NCBI GenBank assembly: GCA_025201805.1
Contig: MU619425.1
Location: 5,213 to 30,635, forward strand
Source of the DNA: Parasitella parasitica
Taxonomy: Eukaryota > Mucoromycota > Mucoromycetes > Mucorales > Mucoraceae
Direction: 5' to 3'
DNA length: 25,423 nt
Positions 1 to 9,951 of this stretch are shown in pieces. The notes under the pieces are model-generated. The model did not search any database, was not told the origin of the DNA, and worked only from the letters and a program-made list of their open reading frames with translations. Within the stretch, counting starts at the first letter, position 1. Each line of letters starts with the position of its first letter. Position numbers and translations under genes: made by a program.

Positions 1-1058
1 AGACATTGCGATATCCAGTGACCGTTGAGATATTATACTGATTCGTATCTGATACAATCATATAATATATTTGCAGTAAATCAGCAAGCGTAGTAATTGT
101 AGGAATTGATATAGTGCAGATGTAGCAGTGCGTATACATCAATATGTCAATTTCTATACCTGCTATTTGTGTATCTTTGTAGTCATAGCTATTATTATTG
201 GGGATGACAATATTATATGATGAGAATCTAGTCTAGTTGACTTCAATGCGCTTTTAGTTACGACATTCCATTGCACCCTGATTTACCCGCGCACATTGGC
301 CCCTTGATCTGGCTACAAGTCCTATAGCATATTGTTGATATAACACCATCTTCCAATATTGCCACCTCGTTTTCTTTCTTTACAGCATTTATCATTCCAT
401 AAAAGTCAAATAATTTTTTTTTTTAATTCATTTTCAAACGCTGCCGTGTCATCTGGTTTGCGATATCATGTCAGTTTACCATGTTAGACTCCTTAATAGA
501 CTATCCAAAAGCAACTCACTTTTATATTCAAAATTTAGGATTATGTAAAGAACATACCTTCTTCTGACTGTTGTGATGGCATAGTTTTCGCAAACCGAGC
601 GCCAATACAGTTTGAAGTTTTCCAGCTAAACAAGCATATTATAATCCATCTTCAAAACGAAAAAATTCTGTACATGAGTGAGAAGGAGGAATTCAGATAA
701 TCTGAAATTTTCAAGATTTGAAGCGTATTTTTCAATTAAAAAACCTTGGTGGTCGCCCTGAATAGCGGAGCGTCTCCTTGTCAAAGCAGATGGTCGCCAT
801 TTCGAATCCCGGTGTAGACTGTTGGAGTTGATGCTTTGATGGAGCACTAATGTCCTGCCTGATGTTTGTTGCTAATCCACTATTTTCGTATGACCTTCGG
901 CATGCCTGTCTTGGCTCTTAGCTCGACTCCTTATGTAGCAGATTTCGATCCAAACTTTCATTAATTATCTTATAAATCAACTATCTAAATACATACTAAA
1001 TCTTCATTTAAAATAACAAAAACATTGTCATATGCTATTATGAGCCTACAAAAAAAAA
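1..1058. other. Gene-poor AT-rich stretch
   Basis: I see no convincing coding sequence on either strand over this first kilobase. Open frames are short, have no recognisable motif and do not join through plausible introns. A putative start followed by a GTATGT donor exists on the minus strand near 580-555, but the next exon closes at once in every frame. The only recognisable item is the tRNA-like relic at about 748-815. The right end lies just downstream of the SNAP50-like gene and presumably holds its 3' untranslated region. Confidence 0.5.
748..815 (+). pseudogene. Decayed tRNA-Asp(GUC)-like fragment
   Basis: The stretch contains an A-box-like TAGCGGAGCGT (763-773), an anticodon-arm-like CTCCTTGTCAAAGCAG with loop TTGTCAA (GTC, Asp) and a B-box-like ATTTCGAATCC (799-809) in tRNA order. 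The anticodon stem would be perfect if one C were G and one inserted A were removed. The T stem does not pair and no acceptor stem closes it, so it cannot be a working tRNA. The loop and following ATGGTCGC resemble bacterial or organellar tRNA-Asp more than the nuclear fungal type, so an organelle-derived relic is possible. A tRNA-derived short repeat is the other option. Identification rests on sequence resemblance only. Confidence 0.3.
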
Positions 1059-2457
1059 TCATTTATCAGGAAAAGACTCAAAGCATATGTCACAAAAGTA
1101 GCACGGCGAGAATCCGCTCACAATATCTTCGTGTGTGATTTTCGTAGTTGGGTATACCGAGCACATGGAGCATTTGAACCGATCACAGCGCAGATTCCTT
1201 GTCGTGCGAGGAAACTGGCTCTTTGATCTATACTCGCTACTTGAAATTAAGCGTACAACGTCGATGAGTATCATGTATTCACAGCTATCCTGGCGCACAA
1301 AGGCAAATGATTTGTGCAGCTCGATTGTAACGTCCTGTATAATCGCTCTCTCCTTGCTCTCTGTTTGGTATTTTGTGCACGAGACAATTCACGCTTTTTT
1401 GCCAGCCAAGAATCAATCCATGCGTCGTAGTAATCAACGGGTATGTCGTCCTTGCATCGGGTATCAGTATAGAAGACATGATTCATGTATATGATGGATG
1501 ATGATAACTTTGTCTTTGTTGTTTTTACAATCTTTTTGTGGGGATCTTGATTTTTGTGATTTCTATTTAACGTAAAGTCTGATTGGCAGTAAATGGCATC
1601 TCGCAAACTGAATAGCATCTATGAGCCTAACATCTCTACCTCCTGAAAATTGGCGTGTGGGTTCTTTGGGTTGAAAATGGTGATTGCGATCAAAGTATCG
1701 TCTACGGTGCTTTTGTGTTTGCTTGGAGTGTCATTATACTAGAATGAAAGTGGCGTAAGTATTCAATTTTGAACCATTTTGTGGTATATTTACATCTTCT
1801 TTGACATAAATTAAATGTGTCAATGTCGGCTTGTCTTGGTGAAAGAGTGCACAAGTTATTTGATTGCACTGTTTTTAATGGACTTTGGCGGATCAGCTTT
1901 GAAGTCTCATCCCGTGTTCTGATCAATTCATCTTTTGCATGGACGTTCTCCATTACATCCAAGCTTATATTGATGGGTTCAGGAAATAACTGTACAGGCG
2001 TTTACAGCTCTGATGATTTTGATGTTGCCTTGTTATTTTACACCTGAGCAATGTATTTTCGCAATTTTGGTGCTAATGGATTGATGTATTTCTGATCATG
2101 ATTTAGGCTATTTTCCACATTCTCTTACATGGTGGTTACTTCTTGTTCAACCACTCGAGCGCTGGTTACATCCTTTGCTTGAGGCTTTCTAAAAGTTATG
2201 ATATCTGAGGGATCTCGAACACGAGAAGGCCTTACCCCTCTTGTGTTCATAAGGGAATAAGATTCCTCAGGGATACGAGCCAGGAGATCTCGATCTTGGA
2301 AGATTTCTGAAAGAGCGATTGTATTGTATTTTGACTCGAGTTTCAAATGCTCGTATTTACGCTTCTTTGCATTAATGTCCTTAGCTTTTTCGATTGATGG
2401 TTGAGCCTCAAATGGAATTTTGAATTCGGGCTTCAGTGATTTAGGGTTTATTTTCAT
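1059..2457 (-). pseudogene. SNAP50/SNAPC3-like snRNA-activating complex subunit, in-frame TAG
   Basis: SNAPC3/SNAP50 is the zinc-containing subunit of SNAPc, which binds the proximal sequence element and drives RNA polymerase II and III transcription of snRNA genes. Recognition rests on the C-terminal blocks in family order: DDTLIAITIFNP, EVEMLGS, SLRDAIYCQSD, VFYTDTR followed by the W of IDSW, HKSFAFVRQDSCEYMILIDVVR, then CSMC and SPCYFCDICF as zinc-ligand Cys pairs. The N-terminal exon starts at ATG 2457 (MKINPKSLKP) and runs to about 2140. Likely introns lie near 2142-1995 and 1790-1735 (GTAAATA...CTAG). Two problems remain. TAG at 1621-1619 replaces the expected Gln of LGSQ. The frame also changes between LAKKR and AIIQDV: only a 32-nt GT-AG segment (about 1400-1369) would repair it, too short for the other introns here. 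Another frame change near 1870 can be bridged by an 88-nt intron. The gene is either a recent pseudogene or carries sequence errors. Identity is solid, intactness is not. Confidence 0.65.
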
Positions 2458-2552
2458 GATGTTTATTCAAAAAGGACAATGAAAGAAATACAAGAGAATG
2501 GCTTTGTGACGTTTTACATGCTGAGTGAGTGAAAAGAGAACCACACCCAGAC

Positions 2553-3104
2553 CTATTGTGAAATGCAGCCAAATGTATTTTCACCAGCATAACTTTAGAA
2601 GGTCAATCAGACAGAGGGCACTCATAAATACAGTATACATAGTTTACTTCATGTATAGAAACCCGTCTTCATCCTTGAACTTTCCATAGAGATTTGCAAG
2701 TGAATCTATCATAACACACACCACTGTAAATCATTTTATCACTGCATGAAAGATACAAATCTGCCACTGTTGGTAAATTGCCGTCGATATACATATATAT
2801 TGCCTTTTCTTCTGATAATCTGATCCCCTTTCGAATGGCATAGATAAACTGTCCAAGGCAAAGATCAGATGGAATCAAGTATTTCTGCTTTGCAATGTTT
2901 GGGATGCTGTTTCCTAGAACCTTTTCGCAGATGATTGGAATCCGACCAGGGTACTTCGCCAGGACTCGTTTAGATTCTTTTAGGCGAGTGTCTATCCATA
3001 AAATTTCTGTTAAGATATTGAGCTTTTGTGTCTACAAAGATAGGTATGAATATACCAAATGAGTATCTTGCTTTAAATGACAAAGATTTGGTTGATTTCG
3101 CCAT
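2553..3104 (-). CDS. Divergent ATG8/LC3-family ubiquitin-like protein
   Basis: ATG8 proteins are conjugated to phosphatidylethanolamine on autophagosome membranes and recruit cargo receptors. Exon 1 is 3104-3056, intron 1 3055-3007, exon 2 3006-about 2757, last intron 2647-2593, last exon 2592-2553. Family motifs are clear: AKYPGRIPIICEKV, KQKYLIPSDLCLGQFIYAIRK, SEEKAIYMYIDGNLPT, YGKFKDEDGFLYM, and after the last intron NYAGENTFG. The conserved Gly is followed by a four-residue tail CISQ, as expected for an ATG4-processed precursor. The protein is far more divergent than canonical ATG8, which is nearly invariant in fungi, so this is probably a paralogue. The middle intron (from 2756) does not close in frame: every AG acceptor before the YGKFKDED exon keeps the wrong frame. 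One base may be missing or added, or the gene may be broken. It lies about 95 bp upstream of the SNAP50-like gene on the same strand and is divergent from HMGR. Confidence 0.8.
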
Positions 3105-3796
3105 AGTTTTGTTTTATAAATAATAAAAAGATTGGAAAAACTAGAATCAATCTTAATAATAGTCAAATGGAGTATAACAATTCTTTTAATCTATCTTTTC
3201 TCTCTTTTTTTTTAGCCACTATTATACATGAATGCAGTCAGAGGTGATACTTTCGGCCATAGTTCCCTATATGCGCTGTTTTAAGCCTATCTGACAGACA
3301 ATCTTTTTAATCTTCATTACAGGATTAAAAAAAAAGTTTTACTATGGATAGTCAAGCAATACAGATTCCTATAGCTTCATCTGTGTAATGAAGCTTTTCC
3401 CTTGAAATGGGTCGCAATGAAAGCCTTAAAAGAACAAGTTAGGGATACTGTCGGAACAGAGCTCTTTCCGTACACAGCTAATATCTGTGCAACCATTACA
3501 GAGCATAAAAGCCAGACTCTAGTTCGATCAAAGGAATTGTCGTCGTTTTCGTTATTTATTATTGAGAATTCTTCTCGCGAAAATTATTCATATGTATAAT
3601 AACTGCAAACTTTCAAATACAATTTAATTTAAACAGGACATCGATAGTTGCAACTCCATTGCTAGCATTGGAAGCCGAGCCGCTGTAACATTTAAGCAAC
3701 CAGATTCGGTAGCATATAAATTAAGAAGGATAGGCGCGTTTATTTTTTTATCCTTTTATTTTTCTCATTCTATAGTTTAGGTCTCCAAGCCATAAA
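3105..3796. other. Divergent intergenic region between ATG8-like gene and HMGR
   Basis: This stretch holds the promoters of two divergent genes. An open frame at 3402-3599 (+) of 65 codons begins MKWVAMKALKEQVRD and contains ELFPYTANICATITEH. It looks mildly protein-like, but I recognise no family, and no second exon joins it convincingly. It may be a remnant or leader sequence. Homopolymer A and T runs are frequent. Confidence 0.4.
3715..3720 (+). promoter_or_regulatory. TATA box of HMG-CoA reductase gene
   Basis: TATAAA in the context CATATAAATTAAG lies 77-82 nt before the ATG at 3797 and is followed after about 25-30 nt by a T/C-rich tract typical of initiation regions in this window. Confidence 0.5.
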
Positions 3797-6700
3797 ATGA
3801 TTTTCTCTTATAAATCTATAACTAGTTCTATGAATCGACTAGTGCTTAAAATTTCTAAAGTATCTGTCATGAACCCTATCGAAATGATGGTGGCAACCCT
3901 TATTTTGGCTTCAGTCACCTATGTCTATTTGTTTAATTTGGCAAAATCATCAGAAATTTTATCTACTGCGAACATCTATGACACATCTTATATGTCCACT
4001 ATTCTGTATGCTTCCCCCAATGACGTTTCGTTTTCACCATTGAAACAAGACCCATCTGTGCCAATAGCATCTACATCACGTATTGAACTGAAACAGCTAT
4101 CTATTGCCTTGTCTGATCCATCAAACAAATACAACATGGAAACTATCAAGCGTTTCCATGACTACATTGAATCGGCACAACTTGATTTTTCCGATATGAA
4201 TCAGGGTCAACAGCGAGAACAAGGAATCATGACATATAAAAACGACTTGTGTTATAACGCTTCAACGACGTGCCCAAAACTTAATACAGTGATCAAAGAT
4301 AGCAATGTCATTCTGTCATTTGTATTCGATCTGAACGACGATCAACGTGTCAGGGCGTCTCATTTATGGGATAAAAAAGTAATGGCTTCTTCGCTAGACA
4401 GGTTGATTCCCATGACAACCCATCATTACCACTCGGAAAGCATCAGTACAGTCGTTTGGTTGATTAGAATCATCAAGAATATCTCTAGAGATACAGCCAA
4501 CCGAATGAATGTAAGGAATGATGACTTTTGTTATCTGATCTGTCGTGCATATAATCTTTAATTTATCTATACTTATATGTGGCCCATATCTATTAGAGTG
4601 CGTCCAGAGTTGATATTATTGTTGTGACAGCAGGGTACGTCATGATGGCCTTCACTTTCTTATCATTGTATATAAGAATGCATAAATTGGGTTCAAAATA
4701 TACGTTAGGTAAAACGCCCAACAAAAACAAAAGAAGCATCTTAGAAAAACAAATAACATATGCTAACTTTTTTATTTTTTTATTTAACCATAAAGCTACG
4801 ACTATATTCATGTCTGGCTTCTTTTCATTTATGCTGGCTTTAGTAACAGCATATAAACTAGGTGCGCCAGTAAACCCGATTTTGTTGAGGTAAATGGAGA
4901 AAGTCTAATAAGTGTAATAGATCAACAAAAGTGCTTGATGCTGATCCCTTGACACAAATATAGTGAAGCGACACCCTTTTTGGTAGTGACGATAGGGTTT
5001 GAAAGACCATACAAGCTCACAAAATACATACTTGAACACGAAAGCAACAACAATAACAACAGTAACGTGTTACATATCATTTCTCAGTCTGTTCAGGCGA
5101 TTGCACCTTCTCTGATTCGTGATGGATTGCTAGAGATTATTGTCTTTATCTTGGGTGCAAAGTCAACCCTACCTGGATTTCGCGAATTTTGCTTAATGAG
5201 TGCGTTTTTGATTGCATATGACATTATACTCATGTTCACCTGGTATATTTCGGTTTTATCATTGAAACTTGAGGTATATGTATAAAGTCAATTGCAGCAA
5301 ACAAACATGGAATACTTATACTGCATACGTATAGTTACGCAAGATAAAGGAGACGACTACAACATCATCACCCTCGTTAGCTATATCCGGAAATCGATCA
5401 ACATTGCAGTCAAATCACAGTGCTTCTGAAAATTCCAACAATGCTAGAAACAAGAAACCAGCCATCATCAAGACTAAATTACTACTGGTATGTTGGCTTG
5501 AAATAATACCTGATTATACAAAAAAAAATTTAACACCTATCAGATCATATGCTTCCTGTCTATGCATGTGTTTGAATTCTGCTCCACTCTGTCTTTCTCC
5601 TCGTCCAGAAGCAGATCAAGCTCTCTAACTCAAGTGCCTGTAGTCGGTCCTACTATCGAGCCAATCTTGTCGTTTATATTAAACCAACACAGATCTTCTG
5701 GATCAACTGATGGTCTCTTGCTCAAGATATCTCCCTCTATTCGCTTCCAGCTTTTGTCCCAATCCAACCTTCAGGGGCTCCCACCAGTGAAGAGTGTCTT
5801 GGCAGGGATATACAACACGTACAACGTTTATGCACAGGATCCCGTGATTAGCAAATGGGTTGTTGTTATATTGATGGTTTCTATTCTTCTGAATACATAT
5901 TTGTTTGAGATTGCTAAATACAACAGACAAACATCGCGAAGATACCACTCATCACCGACTGAAGAACACCGACTTGTACAATCCCCTGCTCCCAAATTAA
6001 GGCAAAAGTCTGTTGCGACTAGCCCAGACACGGCCAACAGAAGCAGAAATGCATCTCTTGAAAGCACACCCACAACCAAACGTCGTAGCGACAAGCAGCA
6101 CCAGCAATTAGGTATTCGCACGCTAGAAGAATGTCTCCACATCCTTGGAAACGCAGAGCAAGGAGCATCCACCCTCGCTGATGAAGAGATTATTCTGCTG
6201 ATTCAGCATGCTCATATCGCTCCTTATGCGCTTGAAAAAATCCTTGGTGATCTAGAGCGTGCTGTTCATATCCGTAAAACGGTGATTTCTCGCGCCTCCA
6301 TCACTCAAACGTTGGAGTCAAGCGCTCTGCCTGTTGCAGGGTACGATTACGCTAAAGTATTGGGTGCTTGCTGTGAGAATGTGATTGGGTACATGCCCAT
6401 CCCTGTGGGTGTGGCTGGTCCTATGGTTATTGATGGGGAGAGCATACATCTGCCGATGGCGACTACTGAGGGTTGTCTTGTTGCATCTGTAGCCCGTGGC
6501 TGTAAAGCTGTCAATGCTGGTGGCGGCGCAACCACCGTACTCACTGCCGACGGCATGACGCGTGGCCCGTGCGTAGAATTCCCCAGCATTGTAGAAGCTG
6601 GCCATTGTAAGCGATGGATTGATCAAGAAGGGGGCTTCGACATCGTGGCACAGGCCTTCAACAGCACATCCAGATTTGCTCGTGTTCGTAAAATGCAAAT

Positions 6701-7556
6701 TGCTATGGCTGGAAAACTGCTGTACATCCGCTTCTCAACAACCACAGGCGATGCAATGGGCATGAACATGATTTCCAAAGGCTGTGAAAAGGCACTCACA
6801 ACCATTGCCGAGTATTTTCCAACGATGCAAATCGTGTCTCTGTCTGGCAACTATTGCACTGATAAAAAGCCAGCTGCTGTCAACTGGATCGAAGGCCGTG
6901 GTAAATCTGTTGTGACAGAAGCTGTCATCCCGAGTGATGTGGTTGAAAAAGTACTCAAAACAACAGTGAGTGCTTTGGTCGACCTCAACATTTCGAAAAA
7001 CTTGATAGGATCAGCCATGGCAGGCTCAGTGGGTGGCTTCAATGCGCACGCTGCCAACATCCTCACTGCAATGTTTATAGCAGCAGGACAGGATCCTGCC
7101 CAGAATGTTGAAAGCAGCAACTGTATCACCTTGATGAAGTCAGTAAATAATGGCGCTGGCCTACATATTTCATGCAGCATGCCAAGCATTGAAGTAGGCA
7201 CTGTGGGCGGCGGCACCATTTTGGCTCCCCAACAGGCTATGCTGGACATGCTTGGTGTGAGAGGCCCCCATCCTACTGACCCAGGTAGAAATGCGCAGAA
7301 GCTGGCCAGAATCATTTGCGCTGCCGTGATGGCAGGTGAATTGTCGTTGTGTGCTGCTTTGGCAGCAGGACACTTGGTCAAAGCGCATATGCAGCATAAT
7401 AGGGGGACTGCTGTAACTAACCCCAATACCATACCCACAGATGACGAAAAGAAGGAGAAAAAGAGCAAAAAAGTCCCTGTTACGCCAGCTTCTACACCAA
7501 GGTCTTCGCTTTCGCGTCAAAATACACTGACGGAAATGGGTGAATGTTTATTATAG
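3797..7556 (+). CDS. 3-hydroxy-3-methylglutaryl-CoA reductase (class I, membrane-anchored)
   Basis: The enzyme reduces HMG-CoA to mevalonate with NADPH in the ER membrane; it is the committed step of isoprenoid synthesis. Six exons: 3797-4510, 4597-4708, 4796-4889, 4964-5273, 5335-5487, 5544-7556, giving 1131 aa with all junctions in phase. N-terminal [19 protein letters not shown] is the first membrane helix, then a luminal loop of about 180 residues. Exons 2-4 encode the sterol-sensing region ([48 protein letters not shown] when spliced). The catalytic domain in exon 6 has [25 protein letters not shown] (catalytic Glu, about residue 769), TGDAMGMN (about 863), the DKKPAAVNW Lys (about 901), GQDPAQN Asp (about 975), GTVGGGT and AAGHLVKAH His (about 1070), so all four catalytic residues are present. 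A basic, Ser/Thr-rich tail follows. Intron 2 (87 nt) is stop-free and in frame. In Mucorales this pathway also supplies carotenoids and trisporoid mating signals (family knowledge, not visible here). Confidence 0.97.
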
Positions 7557-7590
7557 ATCTTTTGTTGAAGTAATTGCTAGTTAATTATTT

Positions 7591-7596
7591 AATAAA
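7591..7596 (+). terminator. Polyadenylation signal of HMG-CoA reductase gene
   Basis: AATAAA lies 35 nt after the stop codon in an AT-rich 3' region, the usual arrangement for a fungal cleavage and polyadenylation signal. Confidence 0.55.
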
Positions 7597-7683
7597 ATCC
7601 GTCTTTTTGAGCTTCACTGTCTGAGACTTCTATTATATGGAAATTATGCATTAAGGCTTTGTTTTACCTTGGAGTACAATAAA

Positions 7684-7774
7684 GGCCAATTGTTGAGTGG
7701 TGGTACAAAATGTCACCTCTGGCTGTCCATAAATAGGCAACAAACGAAGCATCAGTTAAGCTTTTCCTCTTCTT
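7684..7774 (+). promoter_or_regulatory. CCAAT/TATA/pyrimidine-tract promoter of Harbinger-derived gene
   Basis: A CCAAT motif (7686-7690), a TATA-like CATAAATA (7729-7736) and, 30 nt after the start of the TATA-like motif, AGCTTTTCCTCTTCTT (7759-7774) precede the ATG at 7794. The last 16 nt are identical to 13469-13484, where they also sit 32 nt after the start of a TATA box. The pyrimidine element is therefore a good candidate for the transcription start region. Confidence 0.5.
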
Positions 7775-7793
7775 CATCAACTCTATACAAATC

Positions 7794-9207
7794 ATGAGCG
7801 TTTTTAACAAACAGCAACTCAAGCAACTCTCAGAGTCAATCAGGCGACATAAAAGAACCGGAAACTACGTTAAACATACATTTGACCCTAAAATGCATCA
7901 TCAGTTCCTAGACCTTTACTGTTTCATGTGGAAAGCTCACCGTTATACGAGAGATTATCCATTTGAACTTTTTTATGACATACATATGATCAGTCCAGGC
8001 TACATTGAAAAATCTCAAAAGCCCATGCCCAGTGTTTTCAAAGCGTTTTACCGCATCAACCTGGAAACGTTTGGCAGAATTGTCATAATAGGCAAAGCAT
8101 CCAAAGGGCTCCTCCCTGACATCTCGGTTGAACTCCAGGTAGCCTGCATCTTTTGGAGATTCACAAACACTCATTTCGGATCACTTATTCTGACTCGTAC
8201 TGGTTTATCAGCCATAACATACCGGCAAATACATAAGGCTTTCATCAAGGTCTTGAGGAACCAAAGTGGGAAGATGATGAATTGGCCGTATAAAGATTTC
8301 AGGAGGGCACAAGAGATTTCCGGTGGATTCAAGCGCTCAGGTGGTTTAAATGGTGTCATCGGTGTCGTCAACTGTAAAAGAGCCGCCATTCGCTACAGGC
8401 AAATCATTGCCGACACAGTCAACAAAGACGCTGTGATGTTTATCAATGCATTTGCTGTCTTTGACCATATAGGGAAGTTCAATTATCTACAAGCAAATAA
8501 CGCTGGTTTGTGATTTTTGATCTACATTTGTATACTTTTGCAATGGCTAACGTCAATACTTGACCTTCTACGGATATATAGGTAATTTACACAATACAAA
8601 TGTGTTCTCTGTGAGCCCTTTGTTCAAGAAAATGGCTCAAGATTCGTCTGGAATGTTTCCAAATAACACGTGCTTAATAGCCGGTAAGTACACACACCAT
8701 GACACACAAACCCTCTGTAAAACTCAGCATGCATGCTAACAGTGATTTCAGACTCTGACTTCCCTGTCATGGATAATGTCATTCCTCCCTTTAAACAAGC
8801 CATGGCCTCTTTTGATCCAGAACAAGCCTTCTTTAATCTGGTGCATTCAAAAAAACGGATAACGTTTATAAGGATCTAACATTTCGATGGAAATTCTTGT
8901 GGGGACTGCAGGAAATGGATGCCCCTCAAGAAATTGAAGTTTTCATTACTTGCTGTGCATAGATATGGACGATAAGGAGCACACCAAATTTTTCAACTAT
9001 GAGTTATTTGAAATGTTTACTGAGCGCTCAGCGTCTGCGCTAGAATGCGAACTTGACTATGACAAAAGCATAGCTAAATATCAAAATATGGCTCTGCGTA
9101 GTACAGCTTTGAGGAAGAGGAAGAGGAATCTTCAGCAATTGGTACAATCAGGGACCCTGCGACGAGCGCTTATGGTCACCAACCTGTGCAGGCAACAACA
9201 ATACATT
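7794..9207 (+). pseudogene. Harbinger/PIF transposase-derived gene with substituted catalytic residues
   Basis: Exons 7794-8505, 8582-8683 and 8752 onward (introns 8506-8581 and 8684-8751) give a DDE-superfamily (PIF/Harbinger, HARBI1-like) protein. Motifs: VELQVACIFWRFTNTHFGS, EISGGF, NGVIGVVNCKR where transposases have A-I-D-G, AVFDHIGKF, NAGNLHNTNVFS where the second Asp (HDS) is Asn, and LIADSDFP with IPPFK. The spliced frame stops at 8877-8879 after VHSKKR. Resuming in another frame gives DNVYKDLTFRWKFLWGLQEM (the VE..FG block, with Asp for the catalytic Glu) and ITCCA, then TAG. A third frame from about 8950 carries a basic C terminus. One shift coincides with the seven-A run at 8849-8855. 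No terminal inverted repeats or target duplications are evident. It looks like an exapted, catalytically dead copy that has since lost its 3' frame; a 313-aa product could still be made. Confidence 0.75.
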
Positions 9208-9210
9208 TGA

Positions 9211-9951
9211 GAACCCTTAATGGCCACTTTTTTTTGTTTTGCTGAAAGCAACAATAATTTCATACACTTAGTACGTACAATACATTTTCATGGACACAAA
9301 GACCTTGCAGAAATTCTTACATCTAATAAACATGCGACATAAAATAACTTTCTATGATATTCACTTTACATTCTTAATTCAACACATTAACCACGACCTT
9401 CCACCACAAGCTTTTTTGATAATAAATATCGCCATTCAAAAATTGATAAAACCTTGTTGAGCAGCTTTGTTGTTTATGCATTTCTACTGGTGTCTCACAT
9501 GTGTTATTCAAGATTCAGTCAAGAAGATTTATACCGGAACAATCAATGTCTTTTTACTAGTAAACATTTATCTCTAGATAATGGCACAATAGATACTTTC
9601 TTGCTGCGCAAACAGACCAAGTAGTACGATTTAATGTTTTTAAATATCTCGTCTACAAGACTGAAATATAATAAAAGCAAACGAGAAAGTACTACTCTCT
9701 GGCTTTTTTTTATTTTACGTTTAAATTATGTGATATATAGCAGTGTACTTTCAAAAGAAAAATGGTGGATACTAATGTCGTATTTCTAATACAAGTATAT
9801 TTATCAAGGTATCATTTATGATATAACATTTGAGGTGGGAATTACTTTTATAATGGAAAAAAAAAGAGCCAAGTAGATGTTGTCATAGATCAACTGATAA
9901 CAACTGTTTCTGTGTTCAACGATAAGTATAGCAGAAACAAGATGTGGGAGG
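9211..9951. other. AT-rich stretch without clear gene
   Basis: No supported gene. On the minus strand a good acceptor-like TTATATTTCAG at about 9671-9661 is followed by a 38-codon open frame starting LVDEIFKNIKSYY, which could be a terminal exon, but I find no matching upstream exon. The right part includes the 3' side of the zinc-knuckle gene. Homopolymer runs are common. Confidence 0.35.

Noticed and set aside
626-847. 73-codon minus-strand open frame as a gene
   Set aside because: It overlaps the tRNA-like relic, has no recognisable domain, and no neighbouring exon or promoter supports it.
6851-7468. 205-codon open frame antisense to the HMGR catalytic exon
   Set aside because: It is the mirror of a strongly conserved coding exon, has no family motif and no promoter or splice signals of its own.
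7794-9207. Complete mobile Harbinger element
   Set aside because: No terminal inverted repeats or target-site duplication could be seen on the flanks, and the second transposon gene (Myb-like) is not adjacent; the catalytic acids are also lost.
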